Part shown: piece after piece, positions 20,569 through 30,709 of the stretch
Layout of the letters: each line of letters opens with the position of its first letter
Position numbering within the stretch: position 1 is the first letter of the stretch
Assembly: GCA_937625935.1 (NCBI GenBank)
Contig: OW569378.1
Coordinates: forward strand, 1-64,000
Direction: 5' to 3'
DNA: 64,000 nt
From: Tetramitus jugosus
Lineage: Eukaryota; Heterolobosea; Eutetramitea; Acrasida; Vahlkampfiidae
Notes under the pieces: model-generated
What the model saw: only the letters and a program-made list of their open reading frames with translations
Told to the model about the DNA's origin: nothing
Databases searched by the model: none
Made by a program: the position numbers and the translations under genes

Positions 20569-21510
20569 ATGATCCACTCAACAAAGAACAAATCACAACT
20601 GGTACAAAAGGCACGTAAAACGGATAACACAAAAGTGGATGACACGACCTGGACATGTGCAGGAGATATTACCTTACAAGCCAGTATTCCCAAAGTAATC
20701 TCTGAGGTAGACGAGCAAGCAACAACAGCTCTTCGTAAGGTTTACTTCTCGTGTCCGTGTTGTGCACCCTTTCACATCATGAACAGCAAGGCCGACGGTT
20801 CCTCATTCTCCACCTCTGACTACTACATGCCTAGCTTTGCAGAGGAATGTGCCAACCTTGTCACACATCTCATACCTGCTCTCATTGCAGTCTACGCACT
20901 GTACTACATGCTAAACACGGTGGTGAATACAACCAGGGAGAAAATTTCAGCCATAGTGTTCGGTGGATCATGTATCATGCTCTTCTCTGTCTCTGCCATC
21001 TATCACAGCACAGGTTTGTTGTTTGGTTATCGAGGGCGAATGCATAAAGTGCTTCAAAAGGCAGATCACACCATGATCTACACATTTATCGCCAGTACCT
21101 ACACACCTTGGTTAGCATTAGTTGATTTCACAATCTGTCAATTGTCCCTGTCCCAAATATTTTTGGCACTGATATGGGCTATTGCGATATTTGGTCTCGT
21201 CAAGAATGTGGCCAATGTATTCCCGTCCATTCAGGGATTCGTTGTCTACTTGTTCATGGGTTGGATCTCTGTGCTCTACGCTATTCTGTTTTTCTCGTTC
21301 ATTGCAGTAGGTGCATTTGAGACAAAACTACCGATGTGGAGTCTTGTGGAACTCGTGTGTGGTGGACTGTTTTATACCTTTGGAGCATTTGTATTCTTTA
21401 GACTAGATGGTTCCATACCGTTCAGTCATGCCATTTGGCACTTGTTCACCGTAGCGGCTGCATTCATTCACTATCATGCGATTCATGTCTATATCATGGC
21501 TATGGAATAA
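20569..21510 (+). CDS. PAQR/HlyIII-family seven-helix membrane protein
   Basis: A 313-aa protein from ATG 20569. Residues ~1-90 form a soluble N-terminus with SCPCCAP. Residues ~95-313 form seven hydrophobic helices carrying the family metal motifs: EECANLVTHLIPA, SAIYHSTG (first His), a central ADHTMIYTFIASTYTPW (Asp-His) and the closing SHAIWHLFTVAAAFIHYHAI (His pair). These residues bind zinc in adiponectin-receptor/hydrolase-type PAQR proteins. Despite the HlyIII family name, this is a membrane receptor/ceramidase-type family and not evidence of a toxin. Intact. Confidence 0.9.
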   Translation: MIHSTKNKSQLVQKARKTDNTKVDDTTWTCAGDITLQASIPKVISEVDEQATTALRKVYFSCPCCAPFHIMNSKADGSSFSTSDYYMPSFAEECANLVTHLIPALIAVYALYYMLNTVVNTTREKISAIVFGGSCIMLFSVSAIYHSTGLLFGYRGRMHKVLQKADHTMIYTFIASTYTPWLALVDFTICQLSLSQIFLALIWAIAIFGLVKNVANVFPSIQGFVVYLFMGWISVLYAILFFSFIAVGAFETKLPMWSLVELVCGGLFYTFGAFVFFRLDGSIPFSHAIWHLFTVAAAFIHYHAIHVYIMAME

Positions 21511-21693
21511 CAAGAACCATTCTCCAACAAGTTGAGGACAAGTATCGATAACAATTGCAACAGAATAAGCAGTGTCATTGCAGCTGTAAATAGAAAAACC
21601 ACCGTCACATAAAATACTAATGTGGCCACAGAGATGAGATATACAATTATTCTTATCAGAGGTCTACTACTTTTCAAATCATTAAGTCAATCT

Positions 21694-22572
21694 TTATTCT
21701 TCCTCTGTCAATTCCTTCACAGAACGAATCATATTTCTCTGTATTTTACCATATCTATCATAACGCAACAACAACTTGTAGTCTGAGATGTAACTTCTTC
21801 TCCACAATTGCTTATAGGTGGCACCGAACCAGTCCTGAATTCCCCCTCTATAGTTGTACACCAGATTGTAACCAGTGACAAATGAGCTCAAGAATTGACA
21901 TGCCAACTCAGTTTCCATCTCATCTTCACTAAACATGATCAAACTCTTGCCAACATCAGGTTTCTTGACTCCATATCTTGCACGGAAATCTGCACTAGTC
22001 AATTCAAATGCGGTTGTTAGCTCAGAGAGTGGAATATTGACGGATCCTGGTATAATGTAATGTTTTGCGGTCAATCTTCCACGAACATCAATCAACACAA
22101 AGTTGGAAATCAATGGATTCATTCCCTGCAGTGTTTCAATCACTGTCTTGTCAACGACAGGTGAGATATCAGAAAAGCCAAACAACTCCAACAATTGATC
22201 CACATTTTTGAGCATTACATTGTCGTCAAATGCTTTGCGCAGTGTAGAGTTCTTTCTTGGCATGAGTTTGTCCTCATAACGGTACTCTTCATCCTCTTCT
22301 TCCTTTTTTCTTCTCATTTCTTGTGTTTGCAAGTACTCATTAACACGTTCATAGCTCTTTAGTTGATAGTTGACTGGTTCTTCATTGATCACACGCAATT
22401 GACTGTCGAGCTTTCGAACGAGTTGTTTGGAGTGTTCTCTCTGAGCTCTCGTTTCTTGTTCTTTGGCTGCTGCGAATGAAACGGAGCGCAGTGTACTGAA
22501 TGATGCTTTGCTGGTGCTGCAGTGTTGCTTCACGGCAGTTGTGGCGACTCTGTGATTCAATCGAAGAAGCAT
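21694..22572 (-). CDS. Mitochondrial rhodanese-fold protein lacking the catalytic Cys
   Basis: An ATG at 22572 gives MLLRLNHRVATTAVKQHC…, an Arg/Ser-rich, acid-free N-terminus typical of a mitochondrial presequence. An earlier in-frame ATG at 22641 adds 23 residues and fits worse. A charged coiled region (~residues 50-110) precedes a rhodanese domain (FVLIDVRGRLTAKHYIIPGS, later NYRGGIQDW). Where active rhodaneses have the cysteine loop, this one reads LIMFSEDEMETEL, so the nucleophile is replaced by Ser and sulfurtransferase activity is unlikely. About 292 aa. Convergent with the PAQR gene. Confidence 0.8.
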   Translation of the reverse strand: MLLRLNHRVATTAVKQHCSTSKASFSTLRSVSFAAAKEQETRAQREHSKQLVRKLDSQLRVINEEPVNYQLKSYERVNEYLQTQEMRRKKEEEDEEYRYEDKLMPRKNSTLRKAFDDNVMLKNVDQLLELFGFSDISPVVDKTVIETLQGMNPLISNFVLIDVRGRLTAKHYIIPGSVNIPLSELTTAFELTSADFRARYGVKKPDVGKSLIMFSEDEMETELACQFLSSFVTGYNLVYNYRGGIQDWFGATYKQLWRRSYISDYKLLLRYDRYGKIQRNMIRSVKELTEEE

Positions 22573-22728
22573 TTTTGTGTGTGGATGTTGCGTTTTTTTT
22601 CTGGCTCTTGTGGAAAAAAAGAGCATTTCGCCGAAACACAAAAAAATTTTTGTTCGGATAATTGTTGGTTGACTCCAAGGTAGGAGAATTAGTGAACAAA
22701 TCTTGAGATGGGGAATTTGTGTATTCGA

Positions 22729-24180
22729 TTAGAGGAGTTGTCTGTTGCCAAAGTATTGTATCACTGGGATCACCTTGTCAGCACAGATGCCAATAATTGG
22801 ATTGAGTTGACGCAGTCTGTTTGTTTGTTCTCCCAGTACGGCTGGTTTGCCACTTGGATTGTTCTGTGCAACAGATAATCCACTCAAGGCATAGCATGTG
22901 TGATAGTAGTCACGTCCCTTCCCTGGCTTATCTCTCATTCCACCATTGCTCAATTGACTACATAGCATCAAATATTCTTGCAATGCAGTCTGGTTGAACA
23001 GCCATTCATTGTCCAACAGTTCCAAGGATGTTTTGTTATCAGAGTCTTCCACTTGTTCTTCTTCAAATTGTACACCGCTTGATGATGAGGATTGTCCAGT
23101 CAATGTTGAATCTTCACTCTTCTTCTGTTCTTGGCTGTGATCATTGGATGCAGGTGGTGCCCATTGCAAGTAAGCAAAGATATTGACATCGAGTTCGGAT
23201 CTTTCATCCTCGGTCTTGATGGCTGACAAAAGACCTTGAATCAGAGGGAATGTACCACCCATCCAGAAAGAGTAGCAAGAATCAACCAACTTGTTGGTTC
23301 TGCCTTGGAAACCTCCCTCGAAGCTCATTTGTCTCCTTGCGCACCAATAAATCATCTCGTCCAAGTTCAATCCTTGCCAATCCTTCAACAAAACAACGGA
23401 TGCCAATCCACAGAATGCATATCCACCGTGGGCTTCATGACCAGGAAAACTTCCCACGCCTCCTTCATACGTCTGACTGCTCACAACATACTTCTTCACA
23501 CCTCTCTTCAACTCATCTGTACAAATATTCAACAGAGTTGCAACAGACAAGACAGTGTAACATCCTCTAACATCCAATTCACCATCCTTGTGCACATGAA
23601 ATCCACCAGATGCCTCATCTTTCAAACTCATATAGAATTGATACAGTTTCTCACGATCAATCACATCCAATGCACTATTCGGAACACTCGTGTACGGATG
23701 AATAATACACAGTGCATTCACCGATGCGTACGTAGGTGCCGTGTGAGACAATTGATATGGTCCTCCACCGAATCCACCAGTCTCCCTGTTTTGACACCGA
23801 TTACCCAACAAATCAACAATTCCATCAATAGTTTCAATAGGCACACGATCCAACGCATTCAACAAATCCAATGCATGAACAATCCAATAAATGAGCCATG
23901 GCTTACTAGCGTCCAATGACTCAAAACCACTTGACAGTCCCTTTAATCCATTCAACAGATAAAAAATGTGAAAATCTCTCTGAAGTTTCATATTGTAGAA
24001 ATGATGATCAGAAGCCATCAAATAATTGTTCAGGTACTTTTGAATGGTTTGTTCAGTTTCTTCTTGTTCGATGGAAGTGTCCGTATCAATGAGATCATTG
24101 GTTCTTGGAGTTCTTCTTGGCACACGTTTTGCTGGTCGTTGCTGTTGTTGTTCTTGTTGATCGTTTGTTGTGTCGCTCAT
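22729..24180 (-). CDS. FNTB: Protein farnesyltransferase beta subunit
   Basis: Zinc-dependent catalytic subunit of CaaX farnesyltransferase, 483 aa from ATG 24180. The open frame extends 90 codons upstream without a plausible start. The six-hairpin barrel repeats are visible as GGFGGGPYQLSHTAPTYA, GGFHVHKDGELDVRGCYT, GGVGSFPGHEAHGGYAFCG and GGFQGRTNKLVDSCYSFW. Zinc ligands correspond to Asp and Cys in LVDSCYSF and His in RDYYHTCYALSGLS. A Ser/Gln-rich insertion (SQEQKKSEDSTLTGQSSSSS) lies between the Asp/Cys and His ligands. It is divergently paired with the Rab geranylgeranyltransferase alpha gene 213 bp away. Confidence 0.95.
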   Translation of the reverse strand: MSDTTNDQQEQQQQRPAKRVPRRTPRTNDLIDTDTSIEQEETEQTIQKYLNNYLMASDHHFYNMKLQRDFHIFYLLNGLKGLSSGFESLDASKPWLIYWIVHALDLLNALDRVPIETIDGIVDLLGNRCQNRETGGFGGGPYQLSHTAPTYASVNALCIIHPYTSVPNSALDVIDREKLYQFYMSLKDEASGGFHVHKDGELDVRGCYTVLSVATLLNICTDELKRGVKKYVVSSQTYEGGVGSFPGHEAHGGYAFCGLASVVLLKDWQGLNLDEMIYWCARRQMSFEGGFQGRTNKLVDSCYSFWMGGTFPLIQGLLSAIKTEDERSELDVNIFAYLQWAPPASNDHSQEQKKSEDSTLTGQSSSSSGVQFEEEQVEDSDNKTSLELLDNEWLFNQTALQEYLMLCSQLSNGGMRDKPGKGRDYYHTCYALSGLSVAQNNPSGKPAVLGEQTNRLRQLNPIIGICADKVIPVIQYFGNRQLL

Positions 24181-24393
24181 TGCTTCTTTTTTTTTCTGTG
24201 TGATCTGTGTTTTGTAAATGAATTGGTTGTTCAAAAGCTTTCTCAAGCAAGTTTTTTGATGATGGGTGTGCTGCTGAGAGCTATTTTTTGACTCGTTCTT
24301 GGCGATTTCCACAAGCTTGAGTCCCTCCCAAAACAAAAAAGCTTCGACCGCCACAAACAACATCAACAATTTGATTTTCCAATCACGTAAACA
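24181..24393. promoter_or_regulatory. Shared divergent promoter region of two prenyltransferase genes
   Basis: The 213 bp between the opposed ATGs of the FTase beta and Rab-GGTase alpha genes must hold both 5' leaders and promoters. No consensus element stands out apart from T-rich/A-rich tracts. Co-regulation is an inference from the layout alone. Confidence 0.35.
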
Positions 24394-25893
24394 ATGAGTC
24401 ACGATCGACCAAGAGTCAGAAAAGAAGACATTGACCAACAAAAAGAACAAGTCAAAAAACTAAAAATCAAAGAATTTGTCTCATTCAAGAACAAGTTGGT
24501 CGATGGACGATCACAAGGCAATTATGACTTGAGTATTTTGGACGCATTGGACAAGGGTGTTATGTTGGGTCCTGATATCAACACACTGTGGAACTATAGA
24601 AAACAAATTCTGTGTCATTACATGCAACAGGAGATTGATCAAGGGAATATGCCATGGGTTTACAATGATGATGATGATCATAGTAAGAAGACTCCGTATC
24701 GAGTGGTTGTGACGAGTCATCAGGATGATGATCATTCGGAAACGTTTCCCTATGATTTGAATGCAGATCGTTTACAAATTTGTAAGCATGAAAAGTTGCG
24801 TCAATTGTTTGAACATGAATTGGATGTGACAGAGAAGGTGTTGCGAGAGAGACATTTGAAATCATATGGTTGTTGGTATCATAGAAGATGGATCATTAAA
24901 CATTTGCCTCACAAGTGGCAAAATGAGTTACAATTGACGGCAATGCTCTTGTCTGCAAGAGTCGATGAGAGAAATTTTCACTGTTGGAATTATCGTCGAT
25001 ATGTGCTTCAATTGGCAAACGTTTCACCAAAGGAGGAGTTGAATTTTACAATGGAGAAAATTATTGAACAAACATCCAACTATAGTGCATGGCACAATAG
25101 AAGTGCTCTCCTGTGGGAGTGTAACAAGATTGATAACGAACCTGTGGAGGAAGTGTTGAGTCGAGAGTTTGAAGTTGTTCAAGATTTGTTCTACACTGAT
25201 CCAAAGGATCAAAGTGCATGGATCTATCACCGATGGCTTCTGCACACACCAGAGAGCCAAAACCTGTTGGAGAAGAGTTTAGAGTCATGCAAGGATTTGT
25301 TAGAAGCACTAGAGGATCCAATAGAATGCAAATGGGTCATGTTAACAATCGTTCTCAACCAAATGCAAAGCGATAAGCAGTTGAGTGAAGAAGAAGTGCA
25401 ATACAATCTGGAACTCTTAGACAAATTGATTGAGATTGATGCAACACACAAGAACTATTATGAAGATTTAAAGAGTGATTTCAATGTCAGATTTAAGATA
25501 TCTTCAGGTGAATCCAATACTGTGCTTGCTCTTGCAGATTCTCATTTGACTCGAATTGACTATTTGGGAAAGTGTCCAGATCAAATGAAGACTATTGAAC
25601 GTGTAGAGTTAAGCAACAATGCCATTCGATTTATTCCTAAACTGAAAGTTGGCTCCAATGTCCAAGTTCTTGATCTGTCTTCCAACAATATCGAATTTGT
25701 CGAGAATTTGGATCAATTCCCGCTGTTGAAGGAGCTTAACCTGAGCAAGAACAAGATTACTCGTATCAGCACTGAGAATGGAGTTCTCAGTGACAGTGTA
25801 CGTCTTGTGCACTTGGAAGGAAATCCTCTTGGCTCAACAGTGAATCAAGAGTTGTTGCGCATCGTTTTCCCCAACGCCGAAGTGCGACTGTAA
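24394..25893 (+). CDS. RABGGTA: Rab geranylgeranyltransferase alpha subunit
   Basis: A 499-aa prenyltransferase alpha subunit. Helical PPTA repeats carry the W-x-x-R/H pattern: TLWNYRKQIL, YGCWYHRRWIIKH, FHCWNYRRYVLQ, YSAWHNRSALLW, SAWIYHRWLL. The C-terminal ~130 residues form leucine-rich repeats (LTRIDYLGKCP, VELSNNAIRFIPKL, VLDLSSNNIEFVENL, ELNLSKNKITRI). The LRR distinguishes it from the FTase/GGTase-I alpha subunit. It works with the GGTase-II beta subunit and Rab escort protein to prenylate Rab GTPases. The N-terminus MSHDRPRVRKEDIDQQ has a His near the start, as in the autoinhibitory N-terminus of the mammalian enzyme. The Ig-like domain of mammals is absent. Confidence 0.93.
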   Translation: MSHDRPRVRKEDIDQQKEQVKKLKIKEFVSFKNKLVDGRSQGNYDLSILDALDKGVMLGPDINTLWNYRKQILCHYMQQEIDQGNMPWVYNDDDDHSKKTPYRVVVTSHQDDDHSETFPYDLNADRLQICKHEKLRQLFEHELDVTEKVLRERHLKSYGCWYHRRWIIKHLPHKWQNELQLTAMLLSARVDERNFHCWNYRRYVLQLANVSPKEELNFTMEKIIEQTSNYSAWHNRSALLWECNKIDNEPVEEVLSREFEVVQDLFYTDPKDQSAWIYHRWLLHTPESQNLLEKSLESCKDLLEALEDPIECKWVMLTIVLNQMQSDKQLSEEEVQYNLELLDKLIEIDATHKNYYEDLKSDFNVRFKISSGESNTVLALADSHLTRIDYLGKCPDQMKTIERVELSNNAIRFIPKLKVGSNVQVLDLSSNNIEFVENLDQFPLLKELNLSKNKITRISTENGVLSDSVRLVHLEGNPLGSTVNQELLRIVFPNAEVRL

Positions 25894-26087
25894 ACAACAA
25901 TGTCCTTGACGAAACGATATTTTGCTCTAGGGCGGAACTCAAAACGCCAAACTTCAATCCTCAACTCGACCAAATCCGATCAGCAGCCGAGCATTTTGAG
26001 TTCTGTTTTTTTTTCTCCATCTTTGATTTCGCAGCACCAACAAACACTCAACAGCAATACCAGAGCCTGACACAGACACACACAAAC

Positions 26088-27158
26088 ATGGACGAATCAT
26101 TAGTCATTGGACCAAAAGATGGCCTCTACAGCCGATCCTCATCTCAATATCATACACTGGTCAGAGATTTTCTCATCCAATCCTACGGTTGCCAAGATTG
26201 TGTCATTACCAGTTCAGGAATGGGAGCCATCAGTGCCACAATTCATGGAATATTGTCAAATCTCGATTTTATCAAGCCCATTACAATAGTTTACTCGCAA
26301 GAGACTTATTGTGATACTCCTCGACTGTTCAAGTACCTGGCAAACTTGCATCCATCCATTCAGCTTGTTTCTATTGATGTGAGAGAGTCGAAAGCCATTG
26401 TTGATCTTTTTGAAAAGGATATGCAAGGCAAAAATGTAATCTTGTTCTTTGAGAGTTGTAGCAATCCAAACGGTTACATTTTTGATTTCTCCATCTTGCC
26501 TCGTTTAAGAGCTGCTTGTCAATGCTTGTTTACTGTCGTGGATAATACATGGCTCACAGAAGTTGTGTTCAATCCACTGCAGGCCTCTGAACACGTTGAT
26601 ATTGTGTTGTTCTCCATGACAAAGTATTATAGTGCGGGAGTGGCGATTGGAGGAGCTATTGTTGGCAACCACAAAGTTATGAACGATATCGGTAACTGGG
26701 TGAGATTCAATGGACAACACACCAGTCCTCACAACTGCAAGCTTACTGCAGAGAACTTGCCATCAATGAAGGATAGAATTACTCGATCTTCCCTGTTGAC
26801 AGAACAAGTTGTCGCTTACATGGCAGAGCAACCAAAAGTTGTGTCGGTGAGTCACCCTTCAACACAAGACCATCCATCACACAAGCTAGCTCTCTCTTAC
26901 TTCAATAAGGAGAATAATGTGACACTATATCCGAGCGTCTTCACTTTTAAGGTCAAAGCTTCCAAGAGCAAGGTTCTAAAGGTGCTTAAGAAGGCACACA
27001 CAATCGAACACAAGACATCCTTTGGATCAGGCATGTCTCGAACTGATCCATGGCCGGAGAGAGATGGAGATTTGATGGTGTGCAGAATGGCAATAGGGTT
27101 CGAAGACAACCTCGAAAGGATCACCAAGGGTATAGATGAAATCATCCATAACCTGTAA
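26088..27158 (+). CDS. Cys/Met metabolism PLP-dependent enzyme
   Basis: A 356-aa fold-type I PLP enzyme of the cystathionine gamma-synthase/lyase family. Recognisable are YSRSSSQYHTL near the N-terminus, ITSSGMGAIS (phosphate-binding turn), FFESCSNPNGYIFD, VVDNTWLTEV (cofactor Asp) and SMTKYYSAG with the Schiff-base Lys. After the Lys the family usually has G-H-x-D; here it is AGVAIGGAIV, and the protein is ~30 residues shorter than typical lyases. It may therefore be a divergent member with altered substrate, acting in transsulfuration or methionine turnover (inference). Confidence 0.85.
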   Translation: MDESLVIGPKDGLYSRSSSQYHTLVRDFLIQSYGCQDCVITSSGMGAISATIHGILSNLDFIKPITIVYSQETYCDTPRLFKYLANLHPSIQLVSIDVRESKAIVDLFEKDMQGKNVILFFESCSNPNGYIFDFSILPRLRAACQCLFTVVDNTWLTEVVFNPLQASEHVDIVLFSMTKYYSAGVAIGGAIVGNHKVMNDIGNWVRFNGQHTSPHNCKLTAENLPSMKDRITRSSLLTEQVVAYMAEQPKVVSVSHPSTQDHPSHKLALSYFNKENNVTLYPSVFTFKVKASKSKVLKVLKKAHTIEHKTSFGSGMSRTDPWPERDGDLMVCRMAIGFEDNLERITKGIDEIIHNL

Positions 27159-27678
27159 ATCGGATTACGTGTTCCGATTCGACAGAATACTTGACTTCTT
27201 ATGGTACTTTTAGCGAGCAGTAACCGTTCTTCCCGAGGACAAACCTGCACGTCTCCCAAATAAAAGCTCAAACTCTCGGAGGATAATCGCACAAAAAGTT
27301 GCGTGCGCGTAGCGACGTGTTTGGATTTTCCAACATAACAAGACGAGACAGATGTTGGGCAGTGATTTATCCACGCACTCTCCTTGTAGGAGCCTGTCAA
27401 GTCCTACTCATCCCTTCGAACTCAAATAAAAAACCAATAGAAACACACTATCTCAACGTTTTATACTGTTCATTGTCAATTACTCATACCAAACACACTG
27501 CATTTCCTCTATTCCTATTGTGGCCGGAAAAGTACTACCGGGCTAAAAATAATCTTAACGTGATCCCATATTTATCCACCAGAACAGTGCGCTACCATTC
27601 CTTGCTTGATCAATCGATACCAATTAATCGATTCAAAAGAAGTAATTTGTGAGTGAATAAAGAGAGAGAAGGAAGAAC
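27159..27678. other. Intergenic region, 5' region of the SPX-EXS gene
   Basis: 520 bp with no convincing gene. Short frames present are biased and without ATG starts, or overlap on opposite strands. Likely the 3' end of the PLP-enzyme gene and the promoter/leader of the phosphate exporter. Confidence 0.5.
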
Positions 27679-30525
27679 ATGAAGTTTGGAAAGCGGATCC
27701 AAGCCATTATGGTGCCAGAATGGCGCATCAAGTACGTCAATTACAAAGCACTCAAAAAATCAATTAAAAGAGCCAAGATACGAGCTCTCACGACTGCATC
27801 TGATCACAATGATCAAAGTGTGAGCTATTCGGACTCTTGCGCCACAGCAGCGGATTTTCCTGAGCACGAAGATCATGACTTTGAGCTACAAGAACATGAG
27901 AATCCTCCCGTCCGTCATGAACAAGTTCATTTGCAACCCCTGCAACAAAATGCTGCTCAACAACTAGTTGAGCAACAACGGCAGCATCTAGAACCCAACG
28001 TTCAACAAGTTGAACAAAGGAGGCCATCACAACATGATGAAAGTTGTGTAATAGAGCTACACGATGCTGTTGAATATACTCAACAACATCAAAATGAGCA
28101 GAGTGAATCATCGTCTTCATCAACAACGGCAAACACAACCAAACACTCTAGTGGCACGGTTGAAAGCGTTCCAAGCTCGCCAGAGCAACACCACCATCAA
28201 CATCAACAAGGAGCTAGGACAGAAAAGTCATGTGATGAACAACCAAAAGATGACACCATTATTCAAGTACAAGTCGACGAAGATGCAGACAAGGAAAAAA
28301 CATCCAATAAGGAAGAAGCTAACAATAGTGAGAAAAACAACACAAGAATGGCCTACATGGACGAGCAAGAAGCACTCAAGGAATGGTCAGAGTACATTTT
28401 CCCTAGTTCCTCTCAAGAATTCACTCATTTGCTGTTGAGTGAACTGAACAAAGTCAATGAGTTTTATGAGAGAACGGAGAGGCGGTATGCCACGAGACAG
28501 GGACAAATTCATCAACAGATTGATCTCTATCGGAAGATGAGAGCAAAACGTGGTAAGGGTATCAGCAAGAAGAAGGTTGCTCTGTTGACAAAGGTGTTTC
28601 AAGAACATTATCGGTCGTTGAACTTGTTGTTGAATTATCGTGTGTTAAATTATACAGCAGCCGTTAAGAGCGTGAAAAAGTATCAGAAGAATGTTCCAGA
28701 TGCACCCATAGGTATCTTGCAAGAATACATAACGCATCTAAAGAAACAATACTTTTATAGTTCACCGATTTTGCAAGCGTTGATTGTTCAGATGGAATAC
28801 GTGTTTACAAATGATATTTTCAAGGGAGATCGTAAGAAGGCAATGAATAATTTGAGAGAGCAGGAAAAAACGAGACGAGATTCAAAGAATGAAGTGTTTC
28901 GAATGGGATTGTCGTTCGGTGTTGCTATTGCTCTTACCCTTTATGCGATTTACTACTATTTTATGGAGTATCCGGGTTATCGGTACAAAAAGCCCCTGCC
29001 GAGTTACTCGAGCTCAGTGTTCTTTGGTTATCGATTGACACTGTTGCCGATTATCATGGGCTTATTAGGAACATTGAATATGAAGATTTGGAATCATGTG
29101 CGGATTAATTATGTTTTCATCTTTCAATTAAATCCGAGAGAGCACTTGTATCCGGCACAGATTGCAGAGATGTTGTTTTGGTTGTATAATATGACAATGT
29201 TTAGTTTGATTGGTTACATGTGGTCAGTAGTGATGGAGTATCGAAACATTATTAATTTTAAGGGACTCGCTTACATTTATCCAATCATCAACGGTGGATT
29301 AATTATTGTGTTTTGGTGTTTGCCTGTGAAATGGTTCTATGGAAAGGCAAGATACTGGCTCATACATACACTAGGTCGAATTGCTATAGCACCCTTTTGT
29401 GCTGTTAAATTTAAAGACTTTTTCATCGCGGATCAATTGACTTCTCTATCCAACGTACTGTTCGAGATTCAATTCGTTGTTTGTGTCTATCCCGTGATTA
29501 ATTCCGAGGGTGGAAAGGGATTCTGTGACAAGTATCAAGGATTAGGTATTCCAATTTTGAATGTACTACCCATGTGGTCTCGTTTTGCTCAATGCCTCAG
29601 AAGATTTCGAGACTCGCGTTGGAAACAGTGGAATCCTCACATGATCAATGCAGGAAAGTATTTCTTCTCCATTTTGGTCGCAATCATGGCGTTTGTAGAT
29701 CGTGCCGTGTTTCACTATACTTCCCCCATGTTATGGAATCCAGCAAAGGGTTTTTGGTTCGCTTTGGCAATAATCTCTTCGCTCTACAGTCTGTTGTGGG
29801 ATCTGATTATGGATTGGGGATTGATGCAACCAAAGTACTACATGTTGCGTAAGGATCTACTGTATCCGAAATGGGTCTATTATTCGAGTATGATAGCAGA
29901 CATTTTGATGAGATTCTTTTGGGTTGTTCCTTTCCTCGTAAAGGCTTATGCGGCTCATGCGACTGATCCATGGCTTCCATTCCTGTTCATTTTGGTGGAG
30001 TTGGTCAGAAGAGGCATGTGGAATGTGATTCGACTGGAGAATGAACATTTGAACAATTGTGGCCAGTTTAGAGCTGTGACCGATGTACCATTACCTTTTG
30101 AGGTGCAGGAAGATGATGCCAAGGCTATTTCTAAAACCTACAAGAAGAATAGTCCCAAATCAATCGTTGACAGAATCGTTCGCTTTGTCAGCTGTGGTAA
30201 ACTTCGATTGGTGGATGTATTCTTCTGTTTTTCGGGTAGCAGTGAATCGAAGGACAAGGATGTAAGATCAGATCCTATAGGCGATTTTGGTGAGGAGCAA
30301 ATCAATCAAGAGGATGATGACGATGAAGAAGAAGATGAAGAACGTTATAGTGATCAACAACGAGAGGATCGGAGTGAACAACATCTGCCCAACAGAAATG
30401 AAACAAGGGTACGGATCGAAGATTCAAGACGGAGGGTTCGACATGTGCTCTCAGAGCATTTAGACATACAGTCAACAGAGGACGAGAGCCACCACAGCCA
30501 CAAGAGTCATCTGGAATCATCATAA
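27679..30525 (+). CDS. SPX-EXS phosphate exporter (XPR1/SYG1/PHO1 type)
   Basis: A 948-aa protein. The N-terminal SPX domain starts MKFGKRIQAIMVPEWRIKYV and continues after a ~150-residue Gln/His/Glu-rich insertion with FTHLLLSELNKVNEFYE and VFQEHYRSLNLLLNY…AVKSVKKYQK. This is the lysine-surface helix that binds inositol pyrophosphates in the family. Several transmembrane helices follow (about residues 415-640). An EXS domain then runs to ~820 (WSRFAQCLRRFRDSRWKQWNPHMINAGKYF, LYSLLWDLIMDWGL, ILMRFFWVVPF, ELVRRGMWNVIRLENEHLNN). The last 110 residues are acidic. Function known for the family: phosphate export sensed through SPX. Intact. Confidence 0.93.
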   Translation: MKFGKRIQAIMVPEWRIKYVNYKALKKSIKRAKIRALTTASDHNDQSVSYSDSCATAADFPEHEDHDFELQEHENPPVRHEQVHLQPLQQNAAQQLVEQQRQHLEPNVQQVEQRRPSQHDESCVIELHDAVEYTQQHQNEQSESSSSSTTANTTKHSSGTVESVPSSPEQHHHQHQQGARTEKSCDEQPKDDTIIQVQVDEDADKEKTSNKEEANNSEKNNTRMAYMDEQEALKEWSEYIFPSSSQEFTHLLLSELNKVNEFYERTERRYATRQGQIHQQIDLYRKMRAKRGKGISKKKVALLTKVFQEHYRSLNLLLNYRVLNYTAAVKSVKKYQKNVPDAPIGILQEYITHLKKQYFYSSPILQALIVQMEYVFTNDIFKGDRKKAMNNLREQEKTRRDSKNEVFRMGLSFGVAIALTLYAIYYYFMEYPGYRYKKPLPSYSSSVFFGYRLTLLPIIMGLLGTLNMKIWNHVRINYVFIFQLNPREHLYPAQIAEMLFWLYNMTMFSLIGYMWSVVMEYRNIINFKGLAYIYPIINGGLIIVFWCLPVKWFYGKARYWLIHTLGRIAIAPFCAVKFKDFFIADQLTSLSNVLFEIQFVVCVYPVINSEGGKGFCDKYQGLGIPILNVLPMWSRFAQCLRRFRDSRWKQWNPHMINAGKYFFSILVAIMAFVDRAVFHYTSPMLWNPAKGFWFALAIISSLYSLLWDLIMDWGLMQPKYYMLRKDLLYPKWVYYSSMIADILMRFFWVVPFLVKAYAAHATDPWLPFLFILVELVRRGMWNVIRLENEHLNNCGQFRAVTDVPLPFEVQEDDAKAISKTYKKNSPKSIVDRIVRFVSCGKLRLVDVFFCFSGSSESKDKDVRSDPIGDFGEEQINQEDDDDEEEDEERYSDQQREDRSEQHLPNRNETRVRIEDSRRRVRHVLSEHLDIQSTEDESHHSHKSHLESS

Positions 30526-30709
30526 AACGATAGAAGTTGCATGATAGATACCAAATAAACATAATTAAGTTATTACACAATTCCCATCGCTTCCAGCAGG
30601 TCACTGGAGCGGTGAACTTCAGTTTCCGAACCGAAAGATATCTCAACAAAAAGTGGCACAAAAGTGACAAAAAGATCGAAAGTAAACAATAGATTACGCC
30701 CAACAAGCA

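Noticed and set aside
23236-23919. 227-codon plus-strand frame
   Set aside because: Exact antisense of the intact farnesyltransferase beta gene.
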